NCBI GenBank assembly: GCA_963764195.1
Contig: CAVXRG010000010.1
Span: 124,001 to 188,000 of the forward strand
DNA length: 64,000 bases
Source: JBDSSS01 sp963764195
GTDB lineage: Bacteria; Actinomycetota; Actinomycetes; Actinomycetales; Dermatophilaceae
Direction of reading: 5' to 3'
Position 1 is the first letter of the stretch. Every line of letters begins with the position of its first letter. Below, piece after piece: positions 53,591-61,829 of the stretch. Under the pieces are notes generated by a model. It had not been told where the DNA came from. It searched no databases and saw only the letters and a program-made list of their open reading frames with translations. A program made the position numbers and the translations under genes.

Positions 53591-54850
53591 TCAGCGGCTC
53601 ACCCTCACGCCCTTGCCCACGACGACGATGCCCGAGTCGGTGACGTGGAAGCCGCGGGCGCGGTCGTGCTCGTGGTCGAGCCCGATCTGGGCACCGTCCT
53701 CGACGATGACGTTCTTGTCGAGGATGGCCCGGCGGATCTGGGCGTGCCGGTTGACCGTCACGCCGTCGAGGACGACGGAGCCCTGGATGCTCGCGTAGGA
53801 GTGCACCCGGACGAGCGGCGACAGGATCGAGGAGTAGATGTGCGCCCCCGAGACGATGACGCCGGGGGACACGGCCGAGTTGAGGGCCTCCCCGATGCGG
53901 TCGCCGCTGCCGTGGACGAACTTCGCCGGCGGGTAGGGGCTGTGCTGGGTGTAGAGCGGCCACTCGTAGTTGTAGAGGTTGAAGACGGGCGTGATGGAGA
54001 TGAGGTCCATGTGCGCGTCGTAGTACGAGTCGATGGTCCCGACGTCGCGCCAGTAGCCGCGGTCACGCTCGGTCGAACCGGGCACGACGTTGTGGGTGAA
54101 GTCGTAGACGCCAGCCTCGCCGCGCGAGACGAAGTCGGGCACGATGTCGCCGCCCATGTCGTTCTTGCTGTCGGGGTTGGCGCGGTCCCGGGTGACGGCA
54201 GCCTCGAGGGCGTCGGCGGTGAAGACGTAGTTGCCCATCGACGCGAGGAACTCACCGGGGCTGTCGGGCAGCCCCTTGGCGTCCTCGGGCTTCTCGAGGA
54301 AGGCGGCGATCTTCGTCGGGTCGGCGTCGTCGACCTCGATGACACCGAACTGGTCCGACAGGGAGAGCGGTTGGCGGATGGCGGCCACGGTGCACGGGGC
54401 CCCCGACTCCATGTGCTGGTCCACCATCTGGCTGAAGTCCATGCGGTAGACGTTGTCGGCGCCGACGACGACGACGATGTCGGGCCGCTCGTCGTGCACG
54501 AGGTTGAGGCTCTGGAAGATCGCGTCGGCCGACCCGAGGTACCAGTTCTTGTCGACGCGCTGCTGGGCGGGGACCGTCGTGACGTAGTTGCCGAGGAGCG
54601 TCGACATGCGCCAGGTCTTCGTCACGTGGGCGTCGAGGCTGTGCGACTTGTACTGCGTCAGCACGACCACCTTGAGGTAGCCGGAGTTGACGACGTTGGA
54701 CAGCGCCAGGTCGATGAGGCGGTAGATGCCGGCGAACGGGACCGCCGGTTTGGCGCGGTCTGCCGTCAGCGGCATGAGTCTCTTGCCCTCACCCCCCGCG
54801 AGCACGATCGCAAGGACTTTCGGACCACCGGCTGGGCTTCGTCGGGCCAT
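53591..54850 (-). CDS. glgC: Glucose-1-phosphate adenylyltransferase
   Basis: Makes ADP-glucose for glycogen or maltose-1-phosphate synthesis. Nucleotide loop VLAGGEGKRLMPLTADRAKPA near residues 15-35 (named by its ends), GSADAIFQSL, EKPEDAKGLP, and the C-terminal left-handed beta-helix with hexapeptide repeats. About 419 aa. The ATG at 54850 is chosen for its 7-nt spacing from TAGGGT. Divergent from glgA. Confidence 0.96.
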   Translation of the reverse strand: MARRSPAGGPKVLAIVLAGGEGKRLMPLTADRAKPAVPFAGIYRLIDLALSNVVNSGYLKVVVLTQYKSHSLDAHVTKTWRMSTLLGNYVTTVPAQQRVDKNWYLGSADAIFQSLNLVHDERPDIVVVVGADNVYRMDFSQMVDQHMESGAPCTVAAIRQPLSLSDQFGVIEVDDADPTKIAAFLEKPEDAKGLPDSPGEFLASMGNYVFTADALEAAVTRDRANPDSKNDMGGDIVPDFVSRGEAGVYDFTHNVVPGSTERDRGYWRDVGTIDSYYDAHMDLISITPVFNLYNYEWPLYTQHSPYPPAKFVHGSGDRIGEALNSAVSPGVIVSGAHIYSSILSPLVRVHSYASIQGSVVLDGVTVNRHAQIRRAILDKNVIVEDGAQIGLDHEHDRARGFHVTDSGIVVVGKGVRVSR

Positions 54851-54857
54851 GACCCTC

Positions 54858-54863
54858 ACCCTA
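54858..54863 (-). promoter_or_regulatory. -10 hexamer TAGGGT, glgC
   Basis: Spaced 7 nt from the ATG at 54850, in the 91-bp divergent glgC/glgA region. Confidence 0.55.
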
Positions 54864-54929
54864 GGCCCCTGAGCGGCTCGGTCCGCAGGATGAACTCGGT
54901 TAAGTCGCCCCGATCCCGCAACGCGGGAC

Positions 54930-54935
54930 TACGCT
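54930..54935 (+). promoter_or_regulatory. -10 hexamer TACGCT, glgA
   Basis: Spaced 6 nt from the GTG at 54942. Faces the glgC promoter, allowing joint control of both glycogen genes. Confidence 0.6.
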
Positions 54936-54941
54936 CGGCCC

Positions 54942-56147
54942 GTGCGAGTCGACATCCTCAGCAAGGAGTACCCACCTGCGGTCTACGGGGGAGCCGGGGT
55001 CCACGTGGCCGAGCTCGTCCGGGCCCTGCGCGAGCGCGGTGACATCGACGTCCGGGTCCGCTGTTTCGGCGTCGACCGGGACGAGGAGGGCACGACGGCG
55101 TATGCCGACCTGCCCTCGCTCGCTGACGGCAACGCCGCGCTCCAGACCATGGGCGTGGACCTCGCGATCGCCGGCGACTGCGTCGGCGCGGACCTGCTCC
55201 ACTCGCACACGTGGTACGCGAACTTCGCCGGCCACGTCGGGTCGCTGCTCGGCGGTATGCCGCACGTCGTCACCGCCCACAGCCTCGAGCCGATGCGGCC
55301 GTGGAAGGCCGAGCAGCTCGGTGGTGGCTACCGCGTCTCGTCGTGGGTGGAGCGCACCGCGTACGAGGCCGCGGCGGCCGTTGTCGCGGTGAGCGCGGGC
55401 ATGCGCACGGACATCCTGCGCAGCTACCCGTCACTCGACCCCGATCGGGTCCACGTGGTGCACAACGGGATCGACGCCGACCTGTGGTCGTGCGACCGGT
55501 CCGACGAGGCGCGCGAGACGGTCATCCGCCATGGCGTCGACCCTGACCGCCCCTCGGTCGTCTTCGTCGGCCGGATCACCCGGCAGAAGGGCCTGCCCTA
55601 CCTGTTGCGCGCCTGTGCCGAGCTGCCGCCCGAGGTCCAGCTGGTCCTCTGCGCCGGCGCCCCCGACACCCCCGAGATCCTCGCCGAGGTCGAGGGCCTG
55701 CTGGCCGACCTCCGGGCCCAGCGCGAGGGTGTCGTCTGGATCCCCGACATGCTCCCCCGCGCGGAGGTCGTCGCCCTGCTCAGCCACGGCACCGTCTTCG
55801 CGTGCCCCTCGGTCTACGAGCCGCTCGGCATCGTCAACCTCGAGGCGATGGCCTGTGAGCTGGCCGTCGTCGCGACCGCCACCGGCGGGATCCCCGAGGT
55901 CGTCGTCGACGGCGAGACCGGCTGGCTCGTCCCGATCGAGCAGGTCCAGGACGGCACCGGGATCCCGGTCGACCCGGACCGCTTCGTCGCCGACCTCGCC
56001 GCCGCCCTCACCGAGGGGGTGCGTGACGTCGAGCGCGCCCGCCGCTTCGGGGTGGCCGGTCGCGAGCGCGCCGTCGAGTCCTTCTCGTGGGGGTCGATCG
56101 GCGACCGCACGCTGGAGGTCTACCGGACGGTCCTCGAGCTGCCCTGA
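54942..56147 (+). CDS. glgA: GT4-type glycogen synthase (GlgA/GlgM)
   Basis: Actinobacterial GT4 enzyme using ADP-glucose to extend glycogen or form maltose-1-phosphate. N-terminal donor/acceptor loop SKEYPPAVYGGAGVHVAELV near residues 6-25, HSHTWYANFAGH, VVFVGRITRQKGLPYLL, and CPSVYEPLGIVNLEAMAC with the retaining-GT4 E-x7-E motif. 401 aa. Pairs with divergent glgC. glgE/glgB are not in the window. Confidence 0.93.
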   Translation: MRVDILSKEYPPAVYGGAGVHVAELVRALRERGDIDVRVRCFGVDRDEEGTTAYADLPSLADGNAALQTMGVDLAIAGDCVGADLLHSHTWYANFAGHVGSLLGGMPHVVTAHSLEPMRPWKAEQLGGGYRVSSWVERTAYEAAAAVVAVSAGMRTDILRSYPSLDPDRVHVVHNGIDADLWSCDRSDEARETVIRHGVDPDRPSVVFVGRITRQKGLPYLLRACAELPPEVQLVLCAGAPDTPEILAEVEGLLADLRAQREGVVWIPDMLPRAEVVALLSHGTVFACPSVYEPLGIVNLEAMACELAVVATATGGIPEVVVDGETGWLVPIEQVQDGTGIPVDPDRFVADLAAALTEGVRDVERARRFGVAGRERAVESFSWGSIGDRTLEVYRTVLELP

Positions 56148-56183
56148 CCAAGCGCCTTCCCCGGCTGTCCTGCCGGCCCGGCC

Positions 56184-56930
56184 TCAGCCGAGCAGCCTTC
56201 CCGCGAGGGCGTGCTCGACGCCGAGGTGACCGGCAGCGCCGCCAAGGATCCCCTGGAGCAGCTCGCTGGGGCTCGGGTAGTCGTCGTCGAGCGCCGCGAG
56301 GTACTGCTCGTGCCGGGACAGCGACGCGACGGCAGCCTCGAAGTGCCCGGACACGTCGACCCAGTGAGTGGGCTCCGGGTCGTTGACGACGAACACCTGC
56401 TTCGCGTGCCATGGCTCGTGGCCCTCCTCGACGAGCTCGGGGAAGATCCAGCGGTTGCCGGCGGCCGCGCGGGCGTCGATGGCGGTGAGGCCGACGACCC
56501 GGTGGTCGGCCTGGTTGGTCCCGCCACCGGCGAATGTCTCGGCGTGGGTGAGGGTGACGACGAGGTCGGGTCGACGGATCCGGATCTCGCGGGCGATGGC
56601 CCGACGCAGTCGCAGGTCGCCCTCGATCACGCCGTCGTGGAAACCGTCGAGGAACTCGACGACGTCGACCCCGACCTCGCGGGCGCCGTCGCGCTCCTCC
56701 TGTTCGCGAGCGGCTGCCGCCTCGTCCGGCGCCATCGTGTCGATGCCCGCCTCGCCGCGGGTGACCAGCAGGTAGGTCACCGTCTTGCCGGCCCGCACCC
56801 AGCGGTCGACGGCGGCGGCTGCGCCGTACTCGAGGTCGTCGGGGTGGGCGGCGACGCAGAGCACCGTGCCGAAGGTGGACTCGTCCAGGGCGGTGAGGTC
56901 GGGCAGGGCCGGCTCGGAGGTCTCGCTCAT
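56184..56930 (-). CDS. PIG-L family deacetylase
   Basis: Zinc-dependent N-deacetylase of the LmbE/MshB type. Metal site AHPDDLEYG near residues 28-36 (His, Asp, Asp) and the distal HAETFAGGGTNQADHRVVG. 248 aa, no signal peptide. The substrate could be a GlcNAc conjugate such as a mycothiol-like compound, but MshB identity is not supported. ATG at 56930 with TAGATT 7 nt upstream. Confidence 0.88.
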   Translation of the reverse strand: MSETSEPALPDLTALDESTFGTVLCVAAHPDDLEYGAAAAVDRWVRAGKTVTYLLVTRGEAGIDTMAPDEAAAAREQEERDGAREVGVDVVEFLDGFHDGVIEGDLRLRRAIAREIRIRRPDLVVTLTHAETFAGGGTNQADHRVVGLTAIDARAAAGNRWIFPELVEEGHEPWHAKQVFVVNDPEPTHWVDVSGHFEAAVASLSRHEQYLAALDDDYPSPSELLQGILGGAAGHLGVEHALAGRLLG

Positions 56931-56937
56931 GCCGTCC

Positions 56938-56943
56938 AATCTA
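56938..56943 (-). promoter_or_regulatory. -10 hexamer TAGATT, PIG-L gene
   Basis: Spaced 7 nt from the ATG at 56930. Confidence 0.5.
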
Positions 56944-56985
56944 GGCTCCCCTTTCCGCGGACGTCCGCGGATGTGAGGATGGGTC

Positions 56986-57405
56986 ATGCTCACGATCGAA
57001 CTCGCCCGCCGCCTGGCCGACGCCGGCCTCGAGTGGGAGCCGACGTCCGGTGACCGCTTCGTGCTCCCGATCGAGGGGATGGAGGAGGACGTCTTCGTGA
57101 TCAGCGAGCTGACCGTCGACGTCCACAAGTTCCGCACCGGCGACGTCATCGGCTTCAACGGCACGACCGAGTGGGCGCTCGACAGCATCGAGCGCGACAA
57201 GGTGCTGTGGCTGCCGCGTGAGGACCAGCTGCGTTCGCTGCTCGGGGACGCGTTCGTCTCGCTCGAGTCCCTGGAGGGCGGGTATGCCGTTGAGTTCCGA
57301 ACCAGCGCAGGCGCGCTCGGGCGGTCTGCGGACATCGACGCCGAACGGGCCTACGCCCGCGCGCTGCTCGAGACGTTGACACCGGTCCCGCCCGACGGCG
57401 ACTGA
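56986..57405 (+). CDS. Conserved actinobacterial protein (often mislabelled CpaE)
   Basis: 139 aa soluble protein, start MLTIELARRLADAGLEWEPT, with the well-conserved VIGFNGTTEWALDS and LWLPREDQLRSLLG blocks. Homologues are sometimes annotated as pilus assembly protein CpaE, but no pilus genes are nearby and no P-loop is present. Function unknown. Confidence 0.8.
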   Translation: MLTIELARRLADAGLEWEPTSGDRFVLPIEGMEEDVFVISELTVDVHKFRTGDVIGFNGTTEWALDSIERDKVLWLPREDQLRSLLGDAFVSLESLEGGYAVEFRTSAGALGRSADIDAERAYARALLETLTPVPPDGD

Positions 57406-57434
57406 GCCACGGCGCAGTCCGACCCGACCTCGGC

Positions 57435-58199
57435 TCAGGCCGGGCGCCAGCCCGCGATGGCCATGACGGCCACGTTCGTCGCGTCGGCGAGGGCCGCGTC
57501 GGCCTCGCCCGCGAGGGTGCGCAGCAGGAGGGTGCGGTTGGCGGTCGTCGCGGCGTCGAGGCCGTCGGCGCCCAGGCCGGTCTGGCGGGTGCCCAGCTCG
57601 GCCATCCGCGACACGGTCGCCGCCACCGACATGACGTGGAGCGCCTTGGGTGGCGTGCGCTCGGGCAGGCCCCAGATGGCGGTGTCGAGCGAGGACTCGG
57701 CCTCGGACCGCGCCTGCTGACCCCACGGCGCGCCCCCGACCGCCTCGAAGCGCGCGGTGTGCGCCTGCAGCGAGCGGAGCAGCTCGCGCTCGACCTGGCG
57801 CAGGTCGAGCATCTCGAGCCGGTGCCTGGGGACCGGGTCGGCCTCGTAGGCGGTCCAGTCCGCGCGCACCCCGACGTCCCCGGCCGGTCCGAACTCCGAC
57901 AGCGTCGGCACGAGCAGCCCGCCGAGCCCGGCGACGAACACGCACTCCCCGGCGTCGGCGGCGTGCGCCGACCCCGGCACCGAGCCCCGCGGCACACGAC
58001 TGACGTCTCCTGGGCGGGGGAGGGCGACGAAGAGGGCCCGCTCGCCGAGGTCGCGCCAGACGTCGAGCCGGCCGAGGTCGCCCGACACGTGGTCGAGGTC
58101 GGGGAAGGACCGCGCCAGCGCGTCGGTCAGGGCGGTCCCGTCCTGCCAGGCTGCTGTGGCCCACAGCGCGAGGCGCACGGAGGCGGGCAGTTCGGACAT
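57435..58199 (-). CDS. Conserved hypothetical protein
   Basis: 254 aa soluble protein: SVRLALWATAAWQDG at the start, a variable middle with LPRPGDVSRVP, and the helical C-terminal half DTAIWGLPERTPPKALHVM. No catalytic motif or named family recognised. ATG 58199 has TACGAT 6 nt upstream, which favours it over a longer reading to 58247. Divergent from the ABC ATPase at 58259. Confidence 0.78.
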   Translation of the reverse strand: MSELPASVRLALWATAAWQDGTALTDALARSFPDLDHVSGDLGRLDVWRDLGERALFVALPRPGDVSRVPRGSVPGSAHAADAGECVFVAGLGGLLVPTLSEFGPAGDVGVRADWTAYEADPVPRHRLEMLDLRQVERELLRSLQAHTARFEAVGGAPWGQQARSEAESSLDTAIWGLPERTPPKALHVMSVAATVSRMAELGTRQTGLGADGLDAATTANRTLLLRTLAGEADAALADATNVAVMAIAGWRPA

Positions 58200-58205
58200 C
58201 CCAGC

Positions 58206-58211
58206 ATCGTA
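58206..58211 (-). promoter_or_regulatory. -10 hexamer TACGAT, 58199 gene
   Basis: Spaced 6 nt from the ATG at 58199. Confidence 0.6.
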
Positions 58212-58246
58212 GGGTGCGCCCCCCGAGCGGGATGCGGCCCGTGCCA

Positions 58247-58252
58247 TAGGGT
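58247..58252 (+). promoter_or_regulatory. -10 hexamer TAGGGT, ABC ATPase
   Basis: Spaced 6 nt from the ATG at 58259, divergent from the TACGAT promoter about 40 bp away. Confidence 0.6.
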
Positions 58253-58258
58253 CGCATC

Positions 58259-59044
58259 ATGTCTGACGTCCTCGCCCTGGCCGGTGTCACCGTCCGACGT
58301 GGTGCCACGACGCTGCTCGAGTCCGTCGACTGGGAGGTCGAGGAGGGCGAGCGGTGGGTGGTCCTCGGACCCAACGGCGCCGGCAAGACGACGCTGCTCC
58401 AGCTCGCGTCCGCCCGCATGCACCCCACGAGCGGGGTCGTCGGGATCCTCGGCGAGGTGCTCGGCGCGGTCGACGTCTTCGAGCTGCGGCCGCGCATCGG
58501 CCTGGCGAGCTCGTCCATGGCCGAACGGATCCCGTCGAGCGAGACAGTCGGCAACGTCGTCGTCACGGCTTCCTACGGCATCGTCGGCCGCTGGCGCGAG
58601 ACGTATGCGGCGATGGACATCGCCCGCGCGATGGAGCTGCTCCGGGCGCTCGGAGCCGACCACCTCGTCAACCGCGCCTACGGCACGCTCAGCGAGGGCG
58701 AGCGCAAGCGCGTGCAGATCGCCCGGGCCCTGATGACCGACCCCGAGCTGATGCTCCTCGACGAGCCCGCGGCGGGCCTCGACCTCGGCGGGCGAGAGGA
58801 CCTCGTGGCTCGGCTCGGTGAGCTCGCCTCCGACACCGAGGCGCCCGCGATGGTGCTCGTCACCCACCACGTGGAGGAGATCCCGCCGGGCTTCACGGAC
58901 GTGCTCATGGTCCGCGACGGCCGGGTCGTCGCCGCCGGCCCGCTGGGGCTGACGATGACCGAGGCAAACCTGTCCGAGACCTTCGGGCTGCCGCTCGTGC
59001 TGGAGCAGCACGGCGGGCGCTGGTCGGCCCGCGCCGGGTCCTGA
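58259..59044 (+). CDS. Stand-alone ABC ATP-binding protein
   Basis: 261 aa ATPase with no permease gene nearby. Walker A GPNGAGKTT near residue 38, signature LSEGERKRVQIARAL (E in place of the usual second G), Walker B LMLLDEPAAGLDLGG, H-loop VTHHVEEIPPGF. The EIPPGF segment after the switch His resembles ModF/iron-siderophore-type stand-alone ATPases. Role unknown. Confidence 0.87.
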   Translation: MSDVLALAGVTVRRGATTLLESVDWEVEEGERWVVLGPNGAGKTTLLQLASARMHPTSGVVGILGEVLGAVDVFELRPRIGLASSSMAERIPSSETVGNVVVTASYGIVGRWRETYAAMDIARAMELLRALGADHLVNRAYGTLSEGERKRVQIARALMTDPELMLLDEPAAGLDLGGREDLVARLGELASDTEAPAMVLVTHHVEEIPPGFTDVLMVRDGRVVAAGPLGLTMTEANLSETFGLPLVLEQHGGRWSARAGS

Positions 59045-59094
59045 ACCGTCGAAGGTTGGCCGGTCCGCGAGGGAACTGAGGCACAATCGAAGGC

Positions 59095-59108
59095 GTCACA
59101 CTCGTGAC
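59095..59108. promoter_or_regulatory. Small dyad upstream of the NfeD-SPFH pair
   Basis: GTCAC-ACTC-GTGAC, a perfect 5-bp inverted repeat, 7 nt after CACAAT (59082-59087), which is a possible -10. It would sit at the transcription start. Confidence 0.3.
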
Positions 59109-59164
59109 GAGGGTCGCCGGCGTCCCAGTCGGACGGCGCGACGGCAGCAGACGACGAAGGCGGG

Positions 59165-59620
59165 GTGGGCGGAGTGGACGAATCGCACGCATGGCTGGTG
59201 TGGTTGGGGATCGCGCTCGTCCTCGTGGCCATCGAGACCGCCACGGTCGACTTCGTCTTCCTCATGCTCGCCGGCGGTGCGCTCGGTGCGGCCGCCGCGG
59301 CGGGCTTGGGCGTCGGTGTCGCCGGCCAGGCCCTCATCGCGGCGGGGGTCGCGATCGGGCTGCTCTTCGGCGTCCGTCCCTACCTGAAGGACCGGCTGAC
59401 CATCGGCAGCGGACAGGCGATGGGGACGCAGGCCCAGGTGGGCCGCTCCGCCGTCGTCCTCGACCGGGTGACGACCGGCTCCGGCCAGGTCAAGCTCGCC
59501 GGTGAGACGTGGTCGGCCCGCACCCGAGGGGAGAGCATCGAGGCCGGCGAGGAGGTCGTCGTCGTCGCCATCGAGGGCGCGACCGCCGTCGTCAGCCGCG
59601 CACTGGCCGTGGAGGCCTGA
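59165..59620 (+). CDS. NfeD-family membrane protein
   Basis: 151 aa. Two or three N-terminal helices (LVWLGIALVLVAIE, FVFLMLAGGALGAAAAAGLG) are followed by an OB-fold-like domain (GSGQVKLAGETWSAR, EEVVVVAIEGATAVV). NfeD proteins partner SPFH proteins, and one follows directly. Start GTG 59165 or 59174 cannot be decided. Confidence 0.88.
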   Translation: MGGVDESHAWLVWLGIALVLVAIETATVDFVFLMLAGGALGAAAAAGLGVGVAGQALIAAGVAIGLLFGVRPYLKDRLTIGSGQAMGTQAQVGRSAVVLDRVTTGSGQVKLAGETWSARTRGESIEAGEEVVVVAIEGATAVVSRALAVEA

Positions 59621-59702
59621 CACCAGACTTTGACGTCCGGGTCGACCGACCCGGACGAGTAGAGCGCTCGCCGACAGCGCGGGCGCAGACAGGGAGCAGG
59701 TC

Positions 59703-60923
59703 GTGGACCCAGTACTCATCATCGCGTTGCTGTTCATTCTCGTGGCGCTCGTCATCGTGATCCGCACGGTGCGCATCGTGCCGCAGCAGACGGCGCAGAT
59801 CGTCGAACGGCTCGGCGGCTACAACAAGACCCTGACGGCGGGCATCCACTTCCTCATCCCGTTCGTCGACAAGGTGCGCGCCAACATCGACCTTCGTGAG
59901 CAGGTCGTCACCTTCCCGCCGCAGCCCGTCATCACCTCGGACAACCTCGTCGTCAACATCGACACGGTCATCTACTACTCGGTGACCGACGCGAAGGACG
60001 CGGTCTACGAGATCGCCAACTTCATCCAGGGCATCGAGCAGCTCACCGTCACCACGCTGCGCAACGTCATCGGCTCGCTCGACCTCGAGCAGACCCTGAC
60101 CAGCCGCGACCAGATCAACGGCCAGCTGCGCGGCGTGCTCGACGAGGCGACCGGCAAGTGGGGCATCCGCGTCAACCGCGTCGAGCTCAAGGCGATCGAC
60201 CCGCCTGCCTCCGTGCAGGACTCGATGGAGAAGCAGATGCGCGCCGAGCGCGACCGTCGCGCGGCCATTCTCACCGCCGAGGGCTTCAAGCAGTCGGCCA
60301 TCCTCACCGCCGAGGGCGAGAAGCAGAGCCAGATCCTGCGTGCCGAGGGCTCTGCCCAGGCCCGCATCCTCGAGGCACAGGGCCAGGCCCGCGCCATCAC
60401 GCAGGTCTTCGGCGCGATCCACCGCGGCAAGCCGACCCAGAAGCTGCTCGCCTACCAGTACCTCCAGGTGCTGCCGCAGCTCGCCCGCGGTGACTCCAAC
60501 AAGATGTGGATCATCCCGTCCGAGCTGACCGATGCCCTCAAGGGCATCGGCAACGCCCTGGGCGGCGACGACGGCGGCCCGGCCCCCGACTCCGGCGACG
60601 AGTGGGTCGAGCCGGAGGACCTCGGGGACGACGCCTTCACCGAGACGGTGCTCGAGGACCCGGCCAAGGCCCTGGCCGAGGCCCGGGGTGAGGCGGCCCG
60701 CGCCAGCGCGGAGTCCACCGACCACGCGGCCCCGCCGCGCCGGCAGCAGCCGCCGATCCGGTCCTCGCTCAGCGACGTCCCGCCCAGCCCGTCCGTCGCC
60801 CCGGCGCCGTCCGCGCCCGTCGACGCGCCGCCGGCGGCCCCGTCGATCGAGCCGCCCCAGGCGCCGCCGGCCGAGCTCGGCGCGCCCGGGGAGAGCGACC
60901 CGCAGGAGCCCGGCCAGCGCTGA
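59703..60923 (+). CDS. SPFH/Band 7 (stomatin-like, QmcA type) protein
   Basis: Membrane scaffold of flotillin/stomatin type (406 aa). One N-terminal helix (LIIALLFILVALVIVI) is followed by the SPFH domain (QIVERLGGYNKTL, PPQPVITSDNLVVNIDTVIY in part). A coiled coil comes next (MRAERDRRAAILTAEG, then repeated AEG/Q units). The last ~130 residues are a Pro/Ala/Ser-rich disordered tail, longer than in QmcA. Operon with nfeD, 82 nt upstream. Confidence 0.92.
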   Translation: MDPVLIIALLFILVALVIVIRTVRIVPQQTAQIVERLGGYNKTLTAGIHFLIPFVDKVRANIDLREQVVTFPPQPVITSDNLVVNIDTVIYYSVTDAKDAVYEIANFIQGIEQLTVTTLRNVIGSLDLEQTLTSRDQINGQLRGVLDEATGKWGIRVNRVELKAIDPPASVQDSMEKQMRAERDRRAAILTAEGFKQSAILTAEGEKQSQILRAEGSAQARILEAQGQARAITQVFGAIHRGKPTQKLLAYQYLQVLPQLARGDSNKMWIIPSELTDALKGIGNALGGDDGGPAPDSGDEWVEPEDLGDDAFTETVLEDPAKALAEARGEAARASAESTDHAAPPRRQQPPIRSSLSDVPPSPSVAPAPSAPVDAPPAAPSIEPPQAPPAELGAPGESDPQEPGQR

Positions 60924-60957
60924 CCGCTCAGCACCGACCAGCGCCCCATCAGCGACC

Positions 60958-61003
60958 AGCGACCCCGTCCGTCCCGCACCCCGCGAGGACGAGCGGGGTC
61001 GCT
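60958..61003. terminator. Terminator-like hairpin after the SPFH gene
   Basis: AGCGACCCCG (60958-60967) pairs perfectly with CGGGGTCGCT (60994-61003), and the inner CGTCC/GGACG extends the stem with a small bulge. It separates the SPFH gene from the leaderless promoter of the next gene. Confidence 0.5.
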
Positions 61004-61010
61004 GCGCTTG

Positions 61011-61016
61011 TAGGGT
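61011..61016 (+). promoter_or_regulatory. -10 hexamer TAGGGT, TSUP gene
   Basis: Spaced 6 nt from the ATG at 61023. Confidence 0.6.
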
Positions 61017-61022
61017 GCGCGC

Positions 61023-61790
61023 ATGTCCTTCTGGTCCTCGGTGGCGATCGCGCTCGCGGGCACGGGGGCCGGTCTGATCAACACCATCGTCGGGTCCGGC
61101 ACGCTCATCACCTTCCCCACCCTGCTCTTCTTCGGGGTCAACCCGCTCGTGGCCAACGTCTCCAACAACATCGGCCTCGTCGCCGGTGGGGTCACCGGCA
61201 GCTGGGGCTACCGGCACGAGCTCGTCGGCCAGGCGCCGATGCTGCGCCGGCTGATGCCGCTGTCCTTCGTCGGCTCGGTCATCGGGGCCTCGCTGCTGCT
61301 CGTGCTGCCGCCGAGCGCGTTCCGGGCGATCGTGCCGGTGCTCATCGTCGTCGCGCTGGCGCTCGTCCTGATCGGGCCGACACTCCAACGGCGCGCGGCC
61401 GCTCGGGCCGCGGGTGAGGTGCCGAGCTGGCACACCCCGGCCATGGCGGCCGGGGTGCTCGTCGCCGGGATGTACGGCGGTTACTTCGGCGCCGCTCAGG
61501 GCGTGCTGCTCATGGGCCTGTTCAGCGCCCTGTCGGCCGAGTCGCTCCAGCGCCTCAACGGCTACAAGAACGTCCTCGCGCTCGTCGTCAACGTCGTCGC
61601 CGCCGCGGTCTTCCTCCTCTTTGCCCGCAACCACATCGACTGGCGGATCGTCGTGCTCATCGCCGGCGGGTCCCTGCTCGGCGGGGTGATCGGGGCGCGG
61701 GTCGGCCGCCGCATCCCTGCTGCTGCGTTGCGTGGCCTCATCGTCGTGATCGGGATCGTCGCCATCGTCAAGCTCATCTGGTTCCCCTGA
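61023..61790 (+). CDS. TSUP-family transporter (TauE/SafE-like)
   Basis: Integral membrane protein (255 aa, eight helices) of the sulfite/sulfonate/organic acid exporter family. The two inverted halves are each marked: GAGLINTIVGSGTLITFPTL...NVSNNIGLVAG in the first (motif ends given) and GMYGGYFGAAQGVLLMGLF with RLNGYKNVLAL in the second. Substrate not predictable. Confidence 0.9.
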   Translation: MSFWSSVAIALAGTGAGLINTIVGSGTLITFPTLLFFGVNPLVANVSNNIGLVAGGVTGSWGYRHELVGQAPMLRRLMPLSFVGSVIGASLLLVLPPSAFRAIVPVLIVVALALVLIGPTLQRRAAARAAGEVPSWHTPAMAAGVLVAGMYGGYFGAAQGVLLMGLFSALSAESLQRLNGYKNVLALVVNVVAAAVFLLFARNHIDWRIVVLIAGGSLLGGVIGARVGRRIPAAALRGLIVVIGIVAIVKLIWFP

Positions 61791-61816
61791 CCACCAGGGC
61801 CCGGTCGTGCGGGCAC

Positions 61817-61822
61817 TAGCCT
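61817..61822 (+). promoter_or_regulatory. -10 hexamer TAGCCT, RNA methyltransferase
   Basis: Spaced 7 nt from the GTG at 61830. Confidence 0.55.
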
Positions 61823-61829
61823 GACGGGC

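Noticed and set aside
49444..53643. A 4.2-kb plus-strand open frame antisense to cphA, cphB, serB and the LLM gene
   Set aside because: Composition is Arg/Gly/Val/Asp/Glu-rich with no domain; the minus-strand genes are clear family members. Such shadows are usual at this GC content. The same applies to 10-1524, 2860-5268 and 30138-33266 on the plus strand.
56986..57405. Pilus assembly protein CpaE
   Set aside because: No P-loop or receiver domain, only 139 aa, and no tad/pilus genes in the neighbourhood.
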